Shown: in pieces, positions 33,723-40,123 of the stretch | Layout: the number at the start of each line of letters is the position of its first letter | How positions within the stretch are numbered: position 1 is the stretch's first letter | Origin: Candidatus Krumholzibacteriota bacterium | GTDB lineage: Bacteria; Krumholzibacteriota; Krumholzibacteriia; JACNKJ01 | Reading direction: 5' to 3' | NCBI GenBank assembly: GCA_016933175.1 | Contig: JAFGBK010000080.1 | Location: forward strand, 1 to 40,123 | Length of the DNA: 40,123 bases | Position numbers and translations under genes: made by a program | Notes under the pieces: generated by a model | Told to the model about the DNA's origin: nothing | The model's input: the letters and a program-made list of their open reading frames with translations, nothing else | Database searches by the model: none

Positions 33723-35049
33723 CGAACCCCCCTGTCACGTCGACTCCCACGACACCGGACAGCCCGGTCCGTGGCGGCGCGTCGGGCGGCGACTCCTGGA
33801 GCGGCAGCAACGAGTCGTCCGAGACGCCTAGGCGGCCGCTTGCCAGATGACTGTCGAAGATGGACAGGTCGCTCGTCCGATCCTGCGCGGCGGCCGCGGC
33901 ATGCTCCGAGAACTCCGGACCGCCGGGCCCGCCGGCAGCGTCATGATAGGAGAGCAGCGCGGCGAGTTGATCGGCTCTCTGACCCGCGATCACGAAGCCC
34001 GGGTCCAGATCGTAAGCGCTCCGGAAAGCGTCTCGCGCCTCCGGGAATCTCGCTTGCGACAGGAATTCCAGCCCGCGGGAGTAGGTCAGGAAGGCCACGT
34101 AGTTCGTCGTCGCCGGCAGCGCGATGGCCTCCCGCTCCTCCGGCGAAAGTTCGACGCCGAGGGAGTCGATGATCGAGAAGGTCAGATCCTTCTGGACACG
34201 GAAGAAGCGGTCAAGATCGCCGCGGATGGGCGGGGCCTGGACGAGGGAGTTGTCCGCGACATCCACCAGGACGCCGTGGAGGCTGAACTGCTCGTCGGCG
34301 AGTCCGGTCATCGACCCGGTCACGACGGTTCGCCCTCCCAGCAGGCGGCCGATGCGAGGCGCTGTCGCGGGATCCACCCTGACGACGGAGTCCAGAGCCA
34401 TCTCCCGCTGGAGGGCATCGATCCGCAGGCGCTCTAGGACCTTCAGCGCGCGAACCTTCATGAGATCGAGAGAGGTCAGCTCGGCGATGCCACGCGCGAG
34501 GGGGGCGATCTCCGCCGGCAGCCGCGAGCTGTCGAAGCCGTAGACAGCGATGCTACTATCAGCGATCTCCGAAACGGAAAGACTCTCCTCCGCCGCCAGC
34601 GCTCGACGGGCCAGGGTACGCGCTCTCTCCAGTTCGATCTCCTGCAAGCGGCCCAGGACGAGTTCAGCAAACTCGCCGCGCGGATGCATGTTCAACGCGG
34701 CCTGGTAGCTCGCCACCGCGCTATCAGCATCGCCTCGCTGCTCCTGGAAGTACCCGAGGTAGAGATAGGTCCGACAGTCGGGCCTGATCCTGTTGGCCTC
34801 CCGCAGGGCATCGATCGCTCGCCCGGATTCGCCGCGGTGGAAATGGATGATGCCCAGCTCGCGCCAGGCATCCGATTCCCGAGGATGCAAGGCGAGTTCG
34901 GCTTCCAGCAGCTTCTGGGAGCGTTCGTAATCCCCCGCCCGCCTGGCATCCCGCGCTTCCTCGACCAGGCCGGGCGCGCATGCGCCTGCGCCTAGCAGTA
35001 AGATGCATGCAAGAAAGGAGAGTCTGTTTCTTCTCGGGCCGTGTTTCAT
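33709..35049 (-). CDS. Lipoprotein with TPR and CsgG/FlgO-like domains
   Basis: 446 aa. The signal peptide ends in lipobox GAGAC (CAP). TPR helices span about 30-140 (YERSQKLLEAELALHPRESDAWRELGIIHFHRGES). A CsgG/FlgO/TolB-like domain follows at about 165-290: SIAVYGFDSSRLPAEIAPLARGIAELTSLDL, KVLERLRIDAL, IGRLLGGRTVVTGSM. Another TPR-like unit and an acidic, Pro-rich tail end the protein. CsgG-like proteins form or decorate outer-membrane pores. It sits 30 nt after a related CsgG-like gene and overlaps the barrel gene. A role in the same envelope assembly is inferred. Confidence 0.78.
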   Translation of the reverse strand: MKHGPRRNRLSFLACILLLGAGACAPGLVEEARDARRAGDYERSQKLLEAELALHPRESDAWRELGIIHFHRGESGRAIDALREANRIRPDCRTYLYLGYFQEQRGDADSAVASYQAALNMHPRGEFAELVLGRLQEIELERARTLARRALAAEESLSVSEIADSSIAVYGFDSSRLPAEIAPLARGIAELTSLDLMKVRALKVLERLRIDALQREMALDSVVRVDPATAPRIGRLLGGRTVVTGSMTGLADEQFSLHGVLVDVADNSLVQAPPIRGDLDRFFRVQKDLTFSIIDSLGVELSPEEREAIALPATTNYVAFLTYSRGLEFLSQARFPEARDAFRSAYDLDPGFVIAGQRADQLAALLSYHDAAGGPGGPEFSEHAAAAAQDRTSDLSIFDSHLASGRLGVSDDSLLPLQESPPDAPPRTGLSGVVGVDVTGGFDDEP

Positions 35050-35079
35050 TGCCGGCCATCCTGCATCTGACTTCCGGAT

Positions 35080-36177
35080 CTACTCCTGATCAGCATGAAG
35101 ACGGTAGATATCGACCTTCCGTTTCGCAGCCGCGAAAGTAGGGTCCTCTTCACATGCTCGTTTGAAGAAACTCAGTGCTTCGCTATACTCGTAACGGCTC
35201 TCGCGGTCGATACCCTTCGCATAGAGCTCGGCTGCTTTCTCCGAACTGGTGCCGAGTTCCTCCGACTCATCGTCTGTTGCTGTAGACAATTGCAGTTTCA
35301 AGCCCAGGGCGAGTTCTCTCGCCAGGGATTCCTGGTCATGAAAGAAGTCCCGCGCTTCGCCCTGTATGCGGGCGTGGGTGAGTATATCGCTGGTCTCGAC
35401 GTCCACAGCCTTGACGATCATCTCTCCAGGGCCGCTCCTTGGCAGGATGACACTGCCGAACACCATGATCTTCGCGCCCACAATGCGTCCCATGGTCAGC
35501 GCTTCGCTCAACCCACGGGAAGCAAGCTGATGTTCCTTTACCAGGAAGTCGATCTTGTCCCGTTCCACGATACGTAGCCCGCTGTAGCGGTGAAAATGAA
35601 GCTCGAACAGCTCGGCCATGCCTTTGGTCAGATAGCCTAGTTGCTCCTGTTGTCCTGCCGCAGACAGGTTCTCGAACTCCATGACGGCGATCGTCTTTGC
35701 AGACGTGTCCTCGTCTTCCTGTTCACATGTCACAGGTAGCTTGTTTTCGATGAGCAGGCCATACCAGGCATCGCGCAGGCCCTGCTGCCAGTCGTCTTCA
35801 GGCAGATCCAGCAAGCACGGATCGATATCGATGATCTTCTCTAGATATCCAACAGATTCATTGAGATGCTCGATCCCCTTGGCATAGTGCAGCATGCTGA
35901 GCCAGACATAGAGCGTCACGCGGTCTCGGTCAGTCAGATCATCACGTCGCAACTCACTTTGAACGATGTGAATTCCCCGATCGAACTCCCCAAAGGTGTA
36001 TGCTTCATCCACTTTCTCGATCGCGGCATCGACATTTGCTTTGGCATTACCGGCGAGGATAGTGTAGGAGATGATGGTTAAGAGAACGGCCAGGCAGATG
36101 ACTTTGAGGAGATTGGCGCCGAGGTCATCATGAATCCTCACGAGAACCCGCCTCCTAATGTGCTGTGAATGGCTCAT
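35080..36177 (-). CDS. Anchored CsgG/FlgO-like protein with TPR
   Basis: 365 aa from ATG 36177, preferred over a GTG at 36183 because AGGGGTG stands 6 nt before it. One N-terminal membrane span (LLKVICLAVLLTIISYTILAG) lacks a lipobox. TPR-like helices lie at about 50-140. The CsgG/FlgO-like domain lies at about 160-290 (KTIAVMEFENLSAAG, YLTKGMAELFELHF, LRIVERDKIDFL, GRIVGAKIMVFGSV). A last TPR unit is at the C-terminus (ELYAKGIDRESRYEYSEALSFFKRACEEDP). It has the same domain order as its downstream neighbour but a different anchor, so it may be its inner-membrane counterpart. AT-richer than the window average. Confidence 0.75.
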   Translation of the reverse strand: MSHSQHIRRRVLVRIHDDLGANLLKVICLAVLLTIISYTILAGNAKANVDAAIEKVDEAYTFGEFDRGIHIVQSELRRDDLTDRDRVTLYVWLSMLHYAKGIEHLNESVGYLEKIIDIDPCLLDLPEDDWQQGLRDAWYGLLIENKLPVTCEQEDEDTSAKTIAVMEFENLSAAGQQEQLGYLTKGMAELFELHFHRYSGLRIVERDKIDFLVKEHQLASRGLSEALTMGRIVGAKIMVFGSVILPRSGPGEMIVKAVDVETSDILTHARIQGEARDFFHDQESLARELALGLKLQLSTATDDESEELGTSSEKAAELYAKGIDRESRYEYSEALSFFKRACEEDPTFAAAKRKVDIYRLHADQE

Positions 36178-36222
36178 GTGCACACCCCTGAAAGTAGGAT
36201 GAAAGGGCTGTGACGGCGGTTC

Positions 36223-36251
36223 ATGCTAGCCCATTCAACGGCGTCACGCAA
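36223..36251 (-). promoter_or_regulatory. Possible internal promoter
   Basis: On the minus strand, TTGCGT (36251-36246) and TAGCAT (36228-36223) are separated by 17 nt. It lies in the 79-nt gap between the kinase gene and the CsgG-like gene. Confidence 0.35.
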
Positions 36252-36256
36252 TTGGG

Positions 36257-37999
36257 CTACTCCAGATTGAATACGATCGTCCTTTCCGGATCGCCAGCCT
36301 GGAGTGTGACCGACTGGGTATCCTCTCGTTCGCTCCCCCCGACACCCGCAACGACACGTATCCGGTGCTCACCCGGTAGCAGTTCGAAAGTGAAGGGTGT
36401 TCTCTGATACATGAGCTCACCGTCGATGTACACTCTCGCATCACGCGGCCTTGAGGCAACGACCAGCTTGACTGGCAAGGATGAGGGCACAGGTTTCCTC
36501 GGTGCTTGGCTTTCAACCCCTCCTTCAGAATCGGCTTGCTTCGTATCTGTTCCCATAACGCCCTGTTGCTGTGCGGAAGGAGGTGGATGACTGTCGACTG
36601 CTTCCGCAGGTCGATCCGTGACCGGATCAGCCTGCACTGCTGGCGATGCTGTCACTGGCTCAGGGCTTCGTGCTTCTTCGATACTCAGGTTCCTCTGGCT
36701 CTGCACAGCGATTATTGCCAGAGCTATGAGAACTGCACTACCGATGGCATAGTACCAGTTCCGGGAAACAGTGCTCGGGAACCTCTTCAGGGACATCGCC
36801 ACCACGGAACCAAGCCTGATAGCATACTGCTTGAGGCCGATCAGCAATGCAGGAGCTCGTGGTGCTGTGCGCTTTTTATCGGAGTCGAGCGTGTCGGGAG
36901 GCCAACTTCCGGTTTCGAGCTTCTCAGTCCTGGCGAGTTCCAGCTCTATTCTGTGCGTTTCTTCGACCACATCGCGTGGGACACGGGGCAATCCACCCAG
37001 GGATTCCTGCAGCTCTTGCCTGCGCTTTCGCATCGCTGCAAGCGTTTCCTGTCTCAGCTGCGCACAATAACCCGCAGGATCCTCCGCGAGTCGTTTCAGG
37101 TGCCGTCTCCTGCTTGAATAGCGGACGCCGCGTTGTTCCAACCCTGAGCGACACGCCTCCAGCGCTGCCATCACCTCTTCCGTGCTCTTCATCCGGACTT
37201 CCCGGTTCTTGGCGAGCATGCCGTCAACACATCGCTGGAGCTCCGGGAAATCGACTTCGCAAGATGTGCCTCTCAGCGCTGGGTGGGGGGCCTTGATGAT
37301 CTGTTGCCGGACATCCTCGAAGTCGCCACCCTTGAATGGCTTAGCCCCTGTCAGTAGCTCGTAAGTGACCACGCCGAGTGAGAAGACGTCCGTCTGCGCA
37401 TCCAGGTTGACTTCGCCAGCAGCCTGCTCGGGACTCGCATAGGCCACCGTACCGATGAAGATGCCCTTCCTGGTGATGTCATCGAGCGGCGCGGCCTGGA
37501 GATCCTCGTAAGCCCTGGCGAGGCCAAAATCGACCAGCTTGACCTCGCCCTCGTCCGAGAGAACGATGTTGCTGGGCTTGATGTCGCGGTGAATGATGCT
37601 CATCTCGTGAGCGCAGCGCAGGCCGAGAGCTATCTCTTCGACAAGGTAGATCACCAACCCGACAGGAAGCCCCCGCGGGCTCTTGCTTCCCTTCGCCACC
37701 GAGTCCATAAGCTGGCGGAGGTCCTTGCCGCTGATGTACTCCATGACGATGAAATAGAATCCGCCCTCTTCGCCGAAGTCCAGTATGTTGGCCACATTGC
37801 TATGCTGAAAGAGGGATGCCGAATGGGCTTCACGCTTGAACCGCGTGACCGAATCTCCATCGATCGCCAGACCGGGACTGAGAATCTTGAGAGCAACCTT
37901 CTTGTCAGGCAGGTTGGGGTGCTTGGCGAGATACACCGTGGACATGGCGCCCTCGCCGATCTTCCTGATCACCTCGTAGCCGTGGTACTCCGTCTTCAA
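36257..37999 (-). CDS. Ser/Thr protein kinase with single PEGA domain
   Basis: 580 aa from a TTG start at 37999, with AGAAGG upstream and no ATG until codon 19. Kinase landmarks: GEGAMSTVY (15-23), Lys38, HRDIKPSN (137-144), DFG (157-159), SPEQ. The post-kinase tail (Tyr294, AEDP 305-308) matches that of the T6SS-linked kinase in both position and motif. A membrane span lies at about 414-434, followed by a linker and one C-terminal PEGA domain (VASRPRDARVYIDGELMYQRTPFTF) in the periplasm. It heads the operon of CsgG-like proteins, barrel and lipoprotein. It is probably a paralogue of the kinase at 19942-22617. No phosphatase or FHA gene lies beside it. Confidence 0.9.
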   Translation of the reverse strand: MKTEYHGYEVIRKIGEGAMSTVYLAKHPNLPDKKVALKILSPGLAIDGDSVTRFKREAHSASLFQHSNVANILDFGEEGGFYFIVMEYISGKDLRQLMDSVAKGSKSPRGLPVGLVIYLVEEIALGLRCAHEMSIIHRDIKPSNIVLSDEGEVKLVDFGLARAYEDLQAAPLDDITRKGIFIGTVAYASPEQAAGEVNLDAQTDVFSLGVVTYELLTGAKPFKGGDFEDVRQQIIKAPHPALRGTSCEVDFPELQRCVDGMLAKNREVRMKSTEEVMAALEACRSGLEQRGVRYSSRRRHLKRLAEDPAGYCAQLRQETLAAMRKRRQELQESLGGLPRVPRDVVEETHRIELELARTEKLETGSWPPDTLDSDKKRTAPRAPALLIGLKQYAIRLGSVVAMSLKRFPSTVSRNWYYAIGSAVLIALAIIAVQSQRNLSIEEARSPEPVTASPAVQADPVTDRPAEAVDSHPPPSAQQQGVMGTDTKQADSEGGVESQAPRKPVPSSLPVKLVVASRPRDARVYIDGELMYQRTPFTFELLPGEHRIRVVAGVGGSEREDTQSVTLQAGDPERTIVFNLE

Positions 38000-38559
38000 T
38001 GGGACCTTCTAGCGCTACCACTCACGCAGTAACGGCAGTCACATGATCATTCCAGTAGATGCTTACCCCGCATCAAAACCAGGATTTCCCTGCATAGAAT
38101 CCAACATCGAGCTTCCAAAAACAACACCTTTGTAACCGATTCGGGAAAACAGGATTCTAGGCAATGCTCGGTGCATAGCTTCGGGGGAGACCGAGAGTAT
38201 GCTAGGGCTGTCCGCAGGATGCTTCCGGATACCTGTACGCAGTTGGCATCATAGTACCGATCAGGAGGGTAATCTTCCGGAAGCACTGATCGACTTGATC
38301 CTCCCGCCGGACCATCGTGCCACCAGATTCCATGATTACGCTTCTGTCGGCTTTCCGTGCATCTGGGGGCCGCGCTTTGTGGACTGCTGGGCATTCATCG
38401 GCGGTAACTTTAGCAGTGACCTTGTTGGTGTGCAATTCTAGTGACCTGTTGCTGATCGTCCTCTGCAGTGATACAATGGGTTGACTAGAGGTTTTAGGTT
38501 GTTCGCGCCTCAACCATGTGATAGTATGATGGCTCAGATCTTCATTCGGAGGTTGTTTA
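38000..38559. other. 560-nt AT-richer intergenic region without a supported gene
   Basis: It lies between the divergent kinase operon and coiled-coil gene. Short ORFs on both strands show no recognisable protein. Hairpin potential is visible: TGCTTCCGGA (38220-38229) with TCCGGAAGCA (38276-38285), and CGATCAG (38258-38264) with CTGATCG (38286-38292). Some promoter-like motifs lie near the right end. It is likely regulatory sequence or decayed DNA. Confidence 0.5.
38449..38477 (+). promoter_or_regulatory. Possible promoter of the coiled-coil gene
   Basis: TTGCTG (38449-38454), 17 nt, TACAAT (38472-38477). A second candidate with the same spacing is TTGTTC (38499-38504) and TAGTAT (38522-38527). 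Either would serve the gene at 38560. Confidence 0.4.
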
Positions 38560-39174
38560 ATGTCTACGTTATTAGTTTATTTTATCAAAGGGGTTTGGGA
38601 TGTCAGAAATGCGATTAAGGATATGGTTAAGCACCATGATGCCATGGAGCGAGCCCTCCGCGGCAAGCAGCCCTTTAAGGGCGATAAAAAGTACGAGGAC
38701 GCTATGAGCACTCTGCGCAAGCAGGCGGCTAAGCTCAAGAAGATAGCCTCTAACGGGATTGGGCAGCCTCAAGAACAAGTCATCAGCTCCTCCGAACTCA
38801 CGAATGCTAACAGCCGCGCCAAGGCGCTCAGGAGCATGAGGGAGAACCTTAAAGCTCGTGATGATTACGAGAGCAGTGGCAGGCAATTGCTGCGGAGGAT
38901 CAAGGAAGTCCGGAAAGAAGCCGAGATCCGCAGCAAAGCAGCCCGTGAACTAGCCAAACAGCTGCTTCGCATGGCTGAGTTGCCGTCCATCAGCACCGCG
39001 TTCAATGCCATGTTTCTTGAGTACAGCCAGCTTGCTCAGCAAGGCGCAGGTGCCCTGAGCAGCGTGGCCTCGGCAGCCAAGCAGGCCGAGAGGAAGGTTC
39101 AAAAGGAGCTCACAGAACTTTCAATCGCAACAGAGAACATGCGAGTTAATCTTAAGACTTTCGGGGTGATATAG
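38560..39174 (+). CDS. Coiled-coil protein of unknown function
   Basis: 204 aa with GGAGG well placed before the ATG. It is almost entirely helical and rich in Lys, Arg, Glu and Ala; heptad-like stretches lie at about 85-135 (RSMRENLKARDDYESSGRQLLRRIKEVRKEAEI) and 165-195. A mildly hydrophobic start (LLVYFIKGVW) is too short for a signal peptide. It is AT-richer than the genome, which suggests recent acquisition. It is convergent with a Tlde1-like gene and followed at once by a degenerate tssM 3' fragment. It could be an effector-associated or adaptor protein; no family recognised. Confidence 0.7.
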   Translation: MSTLLVYFIKGVWDVRNAIKDMVKHHDAMERALRGKQPFKGDKKYEDAMSTLRKQAAKLKKIASNGIGQPQEQVISSSELTNANSRAKALRSMRENLKARDDYESSGRQLLRRIKEVRKEAEIRSKAARELAKQLLRMAELPSISTAFNAMFLEYSQLAQQGAGALSSVASAAKQAERKVQKELTELSIATENMRVNLKTFGVI

Positions 39175-39209
39175 AACAACCATATACATCACGCTCTCTT
39201 CAGGCCTCT

Positions 39210-39243
39210 TTCGTGTTCCGCTGTGCGCAGCGCCTGAGCCCGG
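39210..39243 (+). pseudogene. Degenerate copy of the tssM 3' end
   Basis: 34 nt matching the last 35 nt before the final codons of tssM (30572-30606) at about 30 positions with one gap. Read in the matching frame it gives FVFRCAQRLSP, against FEFRCPQRLSA at the TssM C-terminus; weaker similarity (LQ versus FQ) extends a few codons upstream. Same strand as tssM. No open frame extends it, so it is a remnant or an attachment-like duplication. The rest of the 39175-39310 spacer shows nothing clear. Confidence 0.5.
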
Positions 39244-39310
39244 TCACCAGAGTAGCCCTTTGTAGCAGTATGCAGCGTTCTTTCTAGTTACTTGGGCATG
39301 GCCCTCGCAC

Positions 39311-39808
39311 CTAGCACGAAATGCTGCCTTGCTTGCTCTTAAGTACGAGCAGACTGCCGCCTCCGCGCAACGTCAATGCATCCATGAGCATGTGCAATTC
39401 CTTGGGCTTTTGTGGCACAATACAACCGTCACTTCCCTTGAACCCTCTGCCGTGTATCTCGAAGCCGCCCTCCCGGCCTGTACGCTTGGTAAACTCGCTT
39501 CCTTTTTCCAGAAGCGGAACGAGCTTTGCTTTTCTATTGCCACCAGCCCCAAAAGGTTTTTTAATGCGATATAGGCCAACTGGCAAGGGGCCACCACGTT
39601 GTTTTCCATAAACACGCAGCCGCTTGGTCATCAGGGGGTTGTCAATGATCTCCTGCTCCGTGGGATACTCCTTGCTCTTCTTGTCTTTGTGTTTTGGGTG
39701 TTTACCTCCGCCACCCCCGGACGTGCAGCGGAATCTTACACGTTTCCCGGCTAGATTTCCGGTTAGAATGCCTTCCGCGATGTAGTACGTCAGACTTAGT
39801 CCTGCCAT
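39311..39808 (-). CDS. Tlde1/DUF2778-type L,D-transpeptidase-like protein (putative T6SS effector)
   Basis: 165 aa from ATG 39808, with GAGGAGA 6 nt upstream deciding it over an in-frame ATG at 39844. There is no signal peptide. GGPLPVGLYRI (72-82) and then FEIHGRGFKGSDGCIV (116-131) give the His119 and Ser-x-Gly-Cys129 arrangement of L,D-transpeptidases, in the short IHG...S.GCI form typical of the Tlde1 domain. Such proteins act on peptide stems of peptidoglycan and several are T6SS effectors injected into rivals. A Gly/Lys-rich linker lies at about 30-48. Its place in an AT-richer block next to T6SS genes fits that role. No clear immunity gene with a signal peptide is adjacent. Confidence 0.7.
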   Translation of the reverse strand: MAGLSLTYYIAEGILTGNLAGKRVRFRCTSGGGGGKHPKHKDKKSKEYPTEQEIIDNPLMTKRLRVYGKQRGGPLPVGLYRIKKPFGAGGNRKAKLVPLLEKGSEFTKRTGREGGFEIHGRGFKGSDGCIVPQKPKELHMLMDALTLRGGGSLLVLKSKQGSISC

Positions 39809-39888
39809 GATTTCTCCTCGAGCCAAACAACTCCCGTCGCTCACTTAACCAGTCTCTCGTTCTGACCGCCCGCACAGATTCAGCACGC

Positions 39889-40123
39889 CTAGCGCAGGAG
39901 CACCAGCTTGCGCGTGGCCTTCTCGGCGCCCGCCTCCAGGCGCGCGAAGTAGACCCCCGAGCCCAGCTCGTGCCCCGCGTCGTCACGGCCGTCCCACTCC
40001 GTCCAGTGGCGGCCCGCCGGCAGCTCCGAATCGAGAAGCTGGCGCACCAGGCGGCCCCGCGCGTCGAACACCCGCAGCCGCGCCCGCGACGGCGACGGCA
40101 GGTCGAAGCCGAGGGTCGTCTGC
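39889..40123 (-). CDS. C-terminus of a secreted protein with FlgD Ig-like domain (truncated by window)
   Basis: The last 77 residues of a protein that runs past the right edge. The sequence reads as a FlgD-Ig-like/C-terminal sorting-type domain: FDLPSPSRARLRVFDARGRLVRQLL, then WDGRDDAGHELGSGVYFARL, ending KLVLLR. These domains close many large secreted or surface proteins in FCB and candidate-phylum bacteria. GC-rich again, so it marks the right boundary of the AT-richer block. The main body of the protein is not visible. Confidence 0.85.
   Translation of the reverse strand, partial: QTTLGFDLPSPSRARLRVFDARGRLVRQLLDSELPAGRHWTEWDGRDDAGHELGSGVYFARLEAGAEKATRKLVLLR

Noticed and set aside
38047-38441. 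Short open frames on both strands in the 38000-38559 spacer
   Set aside because: No family resemblance and no convincing ribosome binding site; I could not support a gene or a transposase remnant.

Overview
The window reads as chromosomal DNA of a GC-rich, diderm, flagellated bacterium. Envelope evidence includes a TssJ lipoprotein, an outer-membrane barrel ending in Phe and several lipobox signal peptides. A FlgD-Ig-like C-terminal domain (right edge), a repeat-type lipoprotein, PEGA-domain Ser/Thr kinases, a GPP34 protein and DUF5671 together suggest an FCB-type or candidate-phylum lineage (Eisenbacteria/Krumholzibacteria-like), with Gemmatimonadota or Myxococcota as alternatives. This placement is inference. 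I see no rRNA, tRNA, CRISPR array, transposase or integrase.

Left part (1-8.2 kb): a hydroxymethylbilane-synthase-like gene with altered catalytic residues; a tightly overlapping minus-strand nucleotide-sugar operon (gmd-rmd-ugd-wecB); then a lone flagellin gene divergent from it. The spacer at 5535-6008 holds a promoter for each side and a cluster of palindromic repeats. The largest is a nested hairpin sharing a 24-nt loop sequence with a second copy downstream of wecB.

Middle (8.2-17 kb): housekeeping and accessory genes. They include a GPP34 protein, Fe-type superoxide dismutase, two secreted proteins of unknown role, an ArsB/NhaD-type permease overlapping pyrE, a TPR protein, and an operon of a BtrH/C39-like protein, ThyX and a methyltransferase.

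Region 17-30.6 kb: a type VI secretion locus in two divergent operons with visible sigma70-type promoters. Leftward run FHA protein, PP2C phosphatase and a PEGA-repeat Ser/Thr kinase (a threonine-phosphorylation control module), followed by MFS, half-size permease, DUF5671 and a small anchored protein. Rightward run tssJ-tssK-tssL-tssM, the membrane complex plus baseplate adaptor. Sheath, tube and ClpV genes are not in the window.

Region 30.6-39.8 kb: a visibly less GC-rich block abutting tssM. It carries a leftward run of five genes: a second TTG-start PEGA kinase, two CsgG/FlgO-like plus TPR proteins, an outer-membrane barrel and a large lipoprotein, which together look like an envelope-spanning system. 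Then come a coiled-coil orphan and a Tlde1/DUF2778-type L,D-transpeptidase-like protein. A degenerate second copy of the tssM 3' end lies at 39210-39243, so the block is bracketed by tssM-end sequences. This suggests insertion or duplication at the end of the T6SS operon. The right edge is the C-terminus of a secreted protein.
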